NCBI RefSeq assembly: GCF_026965555.1
Contig: NZ_CP114040.1
Span: forward strand, 10,923,501 to 10,987,500
Source: Nannocystis punicea
Lineage (GTDB): Bacteria; Myxococcota_A; Polyangia; Nannocystales; Nannocystaceae
Direction of reading: 5' to 3'
Length of the DNA: 64,000 nucleotides
Positions 56,997 through 64,000 of the stretch are shown one piece after another. Every line of letters begins with the position of its first letter. Position 1 is the stretch's first letter. Under the pieces are notes generated by a model. The model was not told the origin of the DNA, searched no databases, and worked only from the letters and a program-made list of their open reading frames with translations. The translations under genes and the position numbers were made by a program.

Positions 56997-57923
56997 TCAC
57001 CGGTCGGCCCGGAAGCGCTCGGCCAGCTTCTCGCGGCGGAACCAGGCCACCAGCGCGTCGACGAACGCGCGCGTCTTGGCGGGCAGCAGCTTCTGCCCGC
57101 CGAAGTAGACGAAGATCGCCCCGGCGTCGGCGTGCCACTTCGGCAGCACGCGGACCAGCCGGCCGCTGTCGAGGTGCGGCACCGCGTGCGGCATGCTGAT
57201 GAGGCCCACGCCGAGGCTCATCAGCGTGGCCTGACAGATCGCCTCCATGTCGTTGAACACGATCCGCGGACGCGGCTCGAGCGTCGCTTCCTCGCCGGTC
57301 TTGCTGCGAAACGACCACGTGCGCACCCGACCCGACTGCGGCGAGCGCAGGACGATGCCGTCATGGCGCCCCAGCTCCGCCGGCGACCTCGGCGCGCCGT
57401 GGCGGGCCAGGTACTGCGGCGTCGCGGCGGCGACGATGTGGGCGCGGGCCAGCTCGCGGGCGACGATCCCCGAGCGCAGCTCGATGGCCGCGCCGATCGC
57501 CGCGTCGAAGTTCTCGCCGACCAGGTCGACCTGGCGGTTGTCGAGGTGCCAGTCGGGCGTGATCGCCGAGTAGCGCGCCAGGAACTCGCCGAGCATCGGC
57601 AGGATGTAGTCGCGCCCGAACGTCGGCGACATGCTCACGCGCAGCGTGCCCGCCGGCTCGTGCTGCGCGCTGGCCAGGCCCGCCATCGCCGCCTGCAACG
57701 TGTGCAGGCCGCTCGCCGCCTCGCGCAGGAACTGCTCCCCCGGCTCGGTCAGCTTCAAGCTGCGGGTCGTCCGCTGGAACAGCCGCACCCCGAGCCGCTC
57801 CTCGAGCTTGGCCACGCTCTTGCTGACCGCCGCCGGCGTCACCCCCAGCTTGCGCGCCGCGGCCGAGAAGCTGCCGGCCTCGGCGCTGTGAACGAAGCAT
57901 TCGACGGCGGCCAGGCTCTCCAC
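56997..57923 (-). CDS. LysR-family regulator, divergent from an SDR gene
   Basis: 308 aa from the GTG at 57923, where AGGAG lies 8 nt upstream and VESLAAVECFVHSAEAGS is a normal LysR start; a TTG at 57962 would place the first residues inside the operator, so it is less likely. Helix-turn-helix SFSAAARKLGVTPAAVSKSV. The effector domain begins near GTLRVSMSPTFGRDYILP. It belongs to the type that usually represses itself and controls the divergent gene, here the SDR at 58032, through the dyad at 57956-57976. Confidence 0.94.
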   Translation of the reverse strand: MESLAAVECFVHSAEAGSFSAAARKLGVTPAAVSKSVAKLEERLGVRLFQRTTRSLKLTEPGEQFLREAASGLHTLQAAMAGLASAQHEPAGTLRVSMSPTFGRDYILPMLGEFLARYSAITPDWHLDNRQVDLVGENFDAAIGAAIELRSGIVARELARAHIVAAATPQYLARHGAPRSPAELGRHDGIVLRSPQSGRVRTWSFRSKTGEEATLEPRPRIVFNDMEAICQATLMSLGVGLISMPHAVPHLDSGRLVRVLPKWHADAGAIFVYFGGQKLLPAKTRAFVDALVAWFRREKLAERFRADR

Positions 57924-57955
57924 GGGGCGTCTCCTCTCGACTTCTCGCGTCTGCA

Positions 57956-57976
57956 CTTTCAACCATTCGTTGAAAG
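57956..57976. promoter_or_regulatory. LysR operator: perfect dyad CTTTCAAC-N5-GTTGAAAG
   Basis: CTTTCAAC and GTTGAAAG are perfect 8-bp inverted copies with a 5-bp centre (CATTC), which contains the T-N11-A pattern of LysR binding sites. It lies in the 108-bp region between the divergent LysR and SDR starts. Confidence 0.75.
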
Positions 57977-58031
57977 TATTCGGAATGTTTTGTTACTACC
58001 GGTCAATGCCGGCCGCAAGCATCTTCCTCGC

Positions 58032-58820
58032 ATGACCACGACGCACCCGGCCACCACCACCCCCGCATCCACCCTCGCCCGCACCCCGCTCGCCGGCAAG
58101 GTCGCCCTCGTCACCGGCGGCTCGCGAGGCCTCGGCGCAGCGATCGTCGAGCGGCTCGTCCGCGACGGCGCCGCGGTCGTCTTCACCTACGCCGGCGCCA
58201 GGGACCGCGCCGACGCCCTGGTCGCCGAGCTGACCGCGGCGGGCGGCCGCGCCCTCGCCCTCGAGGCGGACAGCGGCGACGTCGACGCGGTCCGCCGCGC
58301 GGTCGCCCGCACCCGCGAGGCCTTCGGCCGCCTCGACATCCTCGTCAACAACGCCGCGATCGCCCGCACCGCCCCGCTCGTCGACGTCGCCGACGACGAC
58401 CTCGAGCGCATGCTCGCAGTCAACGTCCGCGGCGTCGTCGTCGCCACCCGCGAGGCCGTGCGCCACATGGACCGCGGCGGCCGGGTCATCAACATCGGCA
58501 GCATCAACAGCGAGTACGTCCCGTTCCCCGGCGCCTCGCTCTACGCCCTCACCAAGGGCGCGCTGTCCGGCTTCACCCACGGCCTCGCGCGCGAGCTCGG
58601 CGCCCGCGGGATCACCATCAACAACATCCAGCCCGGCCCCGTCGACACCGACATGAACCCGGCGGGCGGCCCCAACGGCCAGTACCTCACCGGCCTCATC
58701 GCCGTGCAACGCTTCGGCCACACCCGCGAGATCGCCGGCCTCGTCGCCTACCTCGCCGGTGAGGAGGGCGCCTACGTCACCGGCGCCGACCTCCGCATCG
58801 ACGGCGGCTTCGCGGCCTGA
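58032..58820 (+). CDS. Short-chain dehydrogenase/reductase (SDR)
   Basis: 262 aa, cytoplasmic. NAD(P)-binding TGGSRGLGAAI (about 29-39), LVNNAAIA, the catalytic Ser in GSINSEY, Tyr and Lys in YALTKGAL, then NNIQPGPVDTDMN. The basic residues after the second strand suggest NADPH. It resembles 3-oxoacyl-ACP reductase/FabG-like or aldehyde-reducing SDRs; the substrate is unknown. It is divergent from the LysR regulator and followed by a truncated oxidoreductase gene, so it was probably part of a LysR-controlled redox operon. Confidence 0.94.
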   Translation: MTTTHPATTTPASTLARTPLAGKVALVTGGSRGLGAAIVERLVRDGAAVVFTYAGARDRADALVAELTAAGGRALALEADSGDVDAVRRAVARTREAFGRLDILVNNAAIARTAPLVDVADDDLERMLAVNVRGVVVATREAVRHMDRGGRVINIGSINSEYVPFPGASLYALTKGALSGFTHGLARELGARGITINNIQPGPVDTDMNPAGGPNGQYLTGLIAVQRFGHTREIAGLVAYLAGEEGAYVTGADLRIDGGFAA

Positions 58821-58869
58821 GCCGTTCACGGCTGTCGTCATTCTCCAATCACCCCACTTCACGAAAGGC

Positions 58870-59034
58870 ATGGTCATGCAGATCGGCGTCATCGGCACCG
58901 GAGCGATCGGCCAGGCCCTCGTCCAGCACCTCGTGCGCGCCGGCCATCGCGTGCTCCTCAGCAACAGCCGCGGTCTCGAACACGGCCTCGCTGTCGCGCC
59001 AGGACGGCCCTCACGGAGCTCCGGCATGGCATGA
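58870..59034 (+). pseudogene. Truncated NAD(P)-binding oxidoreductase (F420-dependent reductase-like)
   Basis: The N-terminus MQIGVIGTGAIGQALVQHLV followed by RAGHRVLLSNSRG is the beginning of the NADPH-dependent F420 reductase-like/NADP oxidoreductase family, with the Rossmann motif GTGAIG. Homology stops after SNSRG; the frame ends at 59034, five codons into a perfect 18-bp palindrome. About 35 of the usual about 200 residues remain, so it is not functional. It starts 49 bp after the SDR stop codon, with GAAAGG upstream. Confidence 0.75.
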
Positions 59035-59075
59035 CTTATGGGGCATGACCCTTCGAGCATGCCCCATAAGTCATG
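59030..59075. repeat. Perfect 18-bp inverted repeat of the CATG family
   Basis: CATGACTTATGGGGCATG and CATGCCCCATAAGTCATG are perfect inverted copies around ACCCTTCGAG. The loop and CATG ends match the units at 5648 and 9398. It truncates the oxidoreductase remnant. Confidence 0.85.
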
Positions 59076-59194
59076 TCATGATGCTGCTCCTCTGGGCACG
59101 CTCGTGTTCGTACCGGGCCACGCCCGACACGGGCGCCGCCTGGCTCCATCGCCGATCTCGCAGGCCAGCGTGCTACGCTCGCGCCCGGCGCATC

Positions 59195-59504
59195 ATGATC
59201 AGGACGCGGATGTCACGCCTGGCGAAGCTGAACCTGTCGAGCCTGTGTCCGTGCCTCGCCGTGCAGGCGTGCGCCCCCGCCGGCGACGGCGACACGCGCG
59301 TGCTCGACGACACCACGCCCACACGGTACCTGGACGGCGAGGCCAACTCCCTCGCCGGCGACCTGAGCTGGCAGACCGGCGACCTCGCCGCGGGGGCTGC
59401 TGGCCGTCCTGCATCACGACGACGCCTTCGATCGCGGCACGCCGCTGGAGGAGCGCATGAAGGTCCGAATGCGCTGGCGCGACGGCTCGGCGAACAATCC
59501 TTGA
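59195..59504 (+). pseudogene. Frameshifted small lipoprotein-like gene
   Basis: From the ATG at 59195 the frame reads MSRLAKLNLSSLCPCLAVQA-type signal, a Cys and a short mature part to about TGDLAAG. At the G-run near 59391-59396 the sensible frame changes: +1 continues LLAVLHHDDAFDRGTPLEER and ends at TGA 59502-59504, while the original frame becomes Arg/Ser-rich. This suggests a single-base shift in a short exported protein gene. The function is not recognised. The gene may be alive if the shift is a sequencing error. Confidence 0.4.
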
Positions 59505-59528
59505 AATTTTGAACACTCTCGAGGTCTC

Positions 59529-61160
59529 ATGTCCCCAGTCAAGACCGGCGCGCAGCAGCTCGAGGAGCTCGCCCGTGCGAGCAGCAAGTGGACGACGATC
59601 GAGGCGATCCGCGAGCGGCCCGCCGCCGATCTGCTGGCCGAAGCGCGGGCCCGATTCGCGGCCAGGCCTGACCGTCGCGCCGAGCTGATCGAGCTCCTAC
59701 AAAAATTGCCCGGGGACGCGGCCGAGGCGCTGCTCGTCGAGTGGCTCGACGACGCGTTCAGCGCCCACCACGCGACGGTCCTCCGCGCGCTCGCAGAGCG
59801 AGGCTCGAAGGTTTCCGACGCGATCCTCGAGCGGCTCCTCGCGTCCGCGACCGCCACGCTCACGACCCCGCGCAAACGCAAGCTCTCGAAGCGAGCCGCC
59901 GAGCAGGCGAGCCGCGACTTCGAGGTCGTCCTCGAGGCCGTCGGTTGCCTCGGCGATCCTCGGCTCGCGCCGGTCGTCGCGCGTCACCTCGACGCCCACC
60001 CCTACACCGCCGCGCTCGCCCTCGGCCGCCTCGGCGCGCGCGACCACGTCACGACGCTGCTGGCCCGCCTGCCGGACGTCCCGGCGAAGGCGCAGTGCGC
60101 CATCGTCGCCGCGCTCGAGCTGCTCGGCGACCCCGCAGCCGCGCCGGGCTTGCTCGAGCAGCTGCGCACCGCCCCCGACGAGGTGGTCTACGAGCTCCAT
60201 CACACTCTCGGCCAGCTCGTCGGCTGGGAGCCGCTGCTGCCGCTCTACCCCGAGAACCTCGCCCAGGCGCGGGCGCACATCCGCGCCGGCTGGGCAGGCT
60301 TCGACGTCACCCGATCCCGGCCCGCACCGCAGCTCGAGCAGGTCGCGCTCACGTCTCCTCACGAGCTCCGCTTCTGCGTCGTGAATGGCCTCGGGATCGC
60401 CCGCGAGCAGCTCGATCCGCCGCCGCGATTCTCCTCGTGGCTGCGCTGGGGCTCGTCGCTGTCGATCGCCGGCCGGCCGCTCTACCGGCTAGGCTCACAC
60501 TGCGAGACCTGCGAGGCTCACATGCGCCTGGGCGGCTGGCCCCCCGAGCGCGCGGCGGAGGTCGCCGGCGCCGTCCGCGACGCCCTCGCCGACACATCGG
60601 AGCTGTCGCTCGACTGGCTCGCGGCGATGACGCCGCTGCTGACGACCCTCCGCACCGGCCACTGGATCGCCGCGCGCGCCGAGTTCGACCTCGAGCGGGT
60701 GACCGCGCCCGAGCAGTCGTGGTGGTCCCGGCGAGGGCCCTACCGCAAGGCCGAGGACGCCGACATCGTCGAAGTCTGGTCACCGTGGCCCGGCACTGAA
60801 CATTTTCAAGTGCGCGAGCCGCTGTCGACCGAGCCCCCGACGTTCGGCGTGCTCATGCCGACGCAGCCGCTCGCCGCGCTCGACGAGGCGACGGTCTCCC
60901 GCTACGAGCAGGCGATCCGCGCCGGCGCCCGACCGGCCTGCCTGGTGCTCGCGTGGATCGATCAACGCACGTTGCGCGGCGAGTGCGAGGAGCGGCTGCT
61001 GCTCGCGGTGGTGCTCGACGGCCACCACAAGCTCGCCGCCTATGCCCGCTGCGGCGTCCCGGCGCCCGCAGTCCTGCTCTGCCGGCTCGAAGACACCTGG
61101 GGCCCCCCGGGCGAGCGCGAGCGCTGGTTTCTTCAGGCGGCACTCCCGGTCGCCGAGTAG
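59529..61160 (+). CDS. HEAT-repeat protein with a C-terminal ParB/Srx-like domain
   Basis: 543 aa, no signal peptide. The N-terminal about 300 residues are HEAT-like helical repeats (DAILERLLASATATL, LEAVGCLGDPRLAPVVARHL, ALALGRLGARDHVTTLLARL, AALELLGDPAAAPGLLEQL). The middle has GSHCETCEAHMRLGGW with a CxxC-type cluster. The last 130 residues contain LVLAWIDQRTLRGE and LLLAVVLDGHHKLAAYARCG, close to the DGHHR-x-x-A block of ParB/sulfiredoxin-fold NTPases. This domain pair is unusual. It is a single gene just before the rRNA operon end. Function unknown. Confidence 0.72.
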   Translation: MSPVKTGAQQLEELARASSKWTTIEAIRERPAADLLAEARARFAARPDRRAELIELLQKLPGDAAEALLVEWLDDAFSAHHATVLRALAERGSKVSDAILERLLASATATLTTPRKRKLSKRAAEQASRDFEVVLEAVGCLGDPRLAPVVARHLDAHPYTAALALGRLGARDHVTTLLARLPDVPAKAQCAIVAALELLGDPAAAPGLLEQLRTAPDEVVYELHHTLGQLVGWEPLLPLYPENLAQARAHIRAGWAGFDVTRSRPAPQLEQVALTSPHELRFCVVNGLGIAREQLDPPPRFSSWLRWGSSLSIAGRPLYRLGSHCETCEAHMRLGGWPPERAAEVAGAVRDALADTSELSLDWLAAMTPLLTTLRTGHWIAARAEFDLERVTAPEQSWWSRRGPYRKAEDADIVEVWSPWPGTEHFQVREPLSTEPPTFGVLMPTQPLAALDEATVSRYEQAIRAGARPACLVLAWIDQRTLRGECEERLLLAVVLDGHHKLAAYARCGVPAPAVLLCRLEDTWGPPGERERWFLQAALPVAE

Positions 61161-61180
61161 CGGCCCATGTGCCGAGACCC

Positions 61181-61212
61181 AAATAAAAAAGCCCCCTTCT
61201 TTCGAAGGGGGC
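61181..61212 (-). terminator. Intrinsic terminator of the rRNA operon
   Basis: On the minus strand GCCCCCTTC and GAAGGGGGC pair around GAAA and are followed by TTTTTTATTT. It starts 5 nt after the 5S 3' end. Confidence 0.92.
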
Positions 61213-61216
61213 ATAG

Positions 61217-61334
61217 CGCTGGCGGCGTCCTACTCTCCCACAGGGTCTCCCCTGCAGTACCATCGGCGCTGGAAGTCTTAACGACCGAGTTCGGGATGGG
61301 ATCGGGTGTGGCCCTTCCGCAATAGCCACCAGCA
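61217..61334 (-). rRNA. rrf: 5S ribosomal RNA
   Basis: About 118 nt on the minus strand. The blocks CCCATCCCGAACTCGG and GGGAGAGTAGGACGCCGCCAG are characteristic, and the 5' GCTGGTGGC pairs with the 3' GCCGCCAGC. End positions may be off by one or two bases. A 164-bp spacer separates it from 23S. Confidence 0.95.
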
Positions 61335-61498
61335 AAACTTGTCGACGAGCTGCGAGGCGGACCGCGCGAGGCGGTTCGGGCTCGCAAAGAGATTGTGCGC
61401 TGTGCACGGGGCTCCATTTCGGAGCGGGTCCTTCTGACCCTCGTGCGTGTATCGCTCGGAACCTCGGACCTCAAACGCGCCACACGGGAGCGGCGCCC
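61335..61498 (-). other. 23S-5S spacer
   Basis: This 164-bp spacer holds no tRNA or open frame that I can see. It should carry processing sites for the 23S and 5S transcripts. Confidence 0.6.

Positions 61499-64000
<2,502 letters not shown>

Overview
The window is a chromosomal segment of a very GC-rich, strongly GC3-biased bacterium that looks like a myxobacterium (Myxococcota), most plausibly of the Nannocystis/Plesiocystis type. The reasons are the many secreted lipoproteins with Ser/Thr-rich tethers (about 15 of roughly 49 genes), IgGFc-binding, MopE-like, thrombospondin-3/OmpA and FG-GAP surface proteins, a MYXO-CTERM-like tail, a hybrid histidine kinase, and a partial protein with the basic/proline-rich C-terminus common in myxobacterial protein kinases. 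The taxonomic call is inference; the 23S rRNA at the right edge would settle it.

Layout. 1-611: C-terminus of a Pro/Lys/Glu-rich protein. 612-1110: degenerate repeats. 1111-3352: minus-strand array of seven tRNA-Cys(GCA) copies with a 94-bp period; three are intact, the rest are decayed, and one is split by a 1.64-kb element (1304-2940) with 35-bp terminal inverted repeats, a 4-bp target duplication and one lipoprotein gene. 3.8-8 kb: M61-like peptidase and a hybrid histidine kinase. 8-26 kb: mostly envelope genes (CAP, OmpA, FG-GAP, two IgGFc-binding paralogues, Cys-repeat/lamin-tail, MopE/C-type lectin, HExxH lipoprotein), with a cupin, an amidase and a ChaC-type cyclotransferase between them. 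26.5-29.2 kb: a compact unit of a 41-aa membrane peptide, sugar transferase, LytS-type kinase and LytTR regulator. 29.3-45 kb: MYXO-CTERM-like protein, pirin and LysR genes, beta-propeller lipoproteins and several unrecognised genes. 46-50.6 kb: RidA and a ferritin-like protein, 3-hydroxyacyl-CoA dehydrogenase, tRNA-Leu and pyruvate kinase. 50.7-56.6 kb: CAP lipoprotein, 23S rRNA methyltransferase, CorA, GlgC and GlgA. 56.7-61.2 kb: small DUF3820-like protein, a LysR/SDR divergon with a clear operator, two gene remnants and a HEAT-repeat protein. 61.2-64 kb: the end of an rRNA operon (5S and partial 23S, minus strand).

Two features cut across the whole window. First, a family of short palindromes with the core GGACATGTCC/GGCATGCC sits at gene ends, notably between seven of nine convergent transcription units, sometimes with the stop codon inside the hairpin. 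Second, at least 13 genes lack a Shine-Dalgarno site and instead carry a TANNNT hexamer 6-8 nt before the start codon, which points to widespread leaderless transcription. The most interesting single locus is the inverted-repeat element in the tRNA-Cys array, because it carries a secreted-protein gene and no recognisable transposase.
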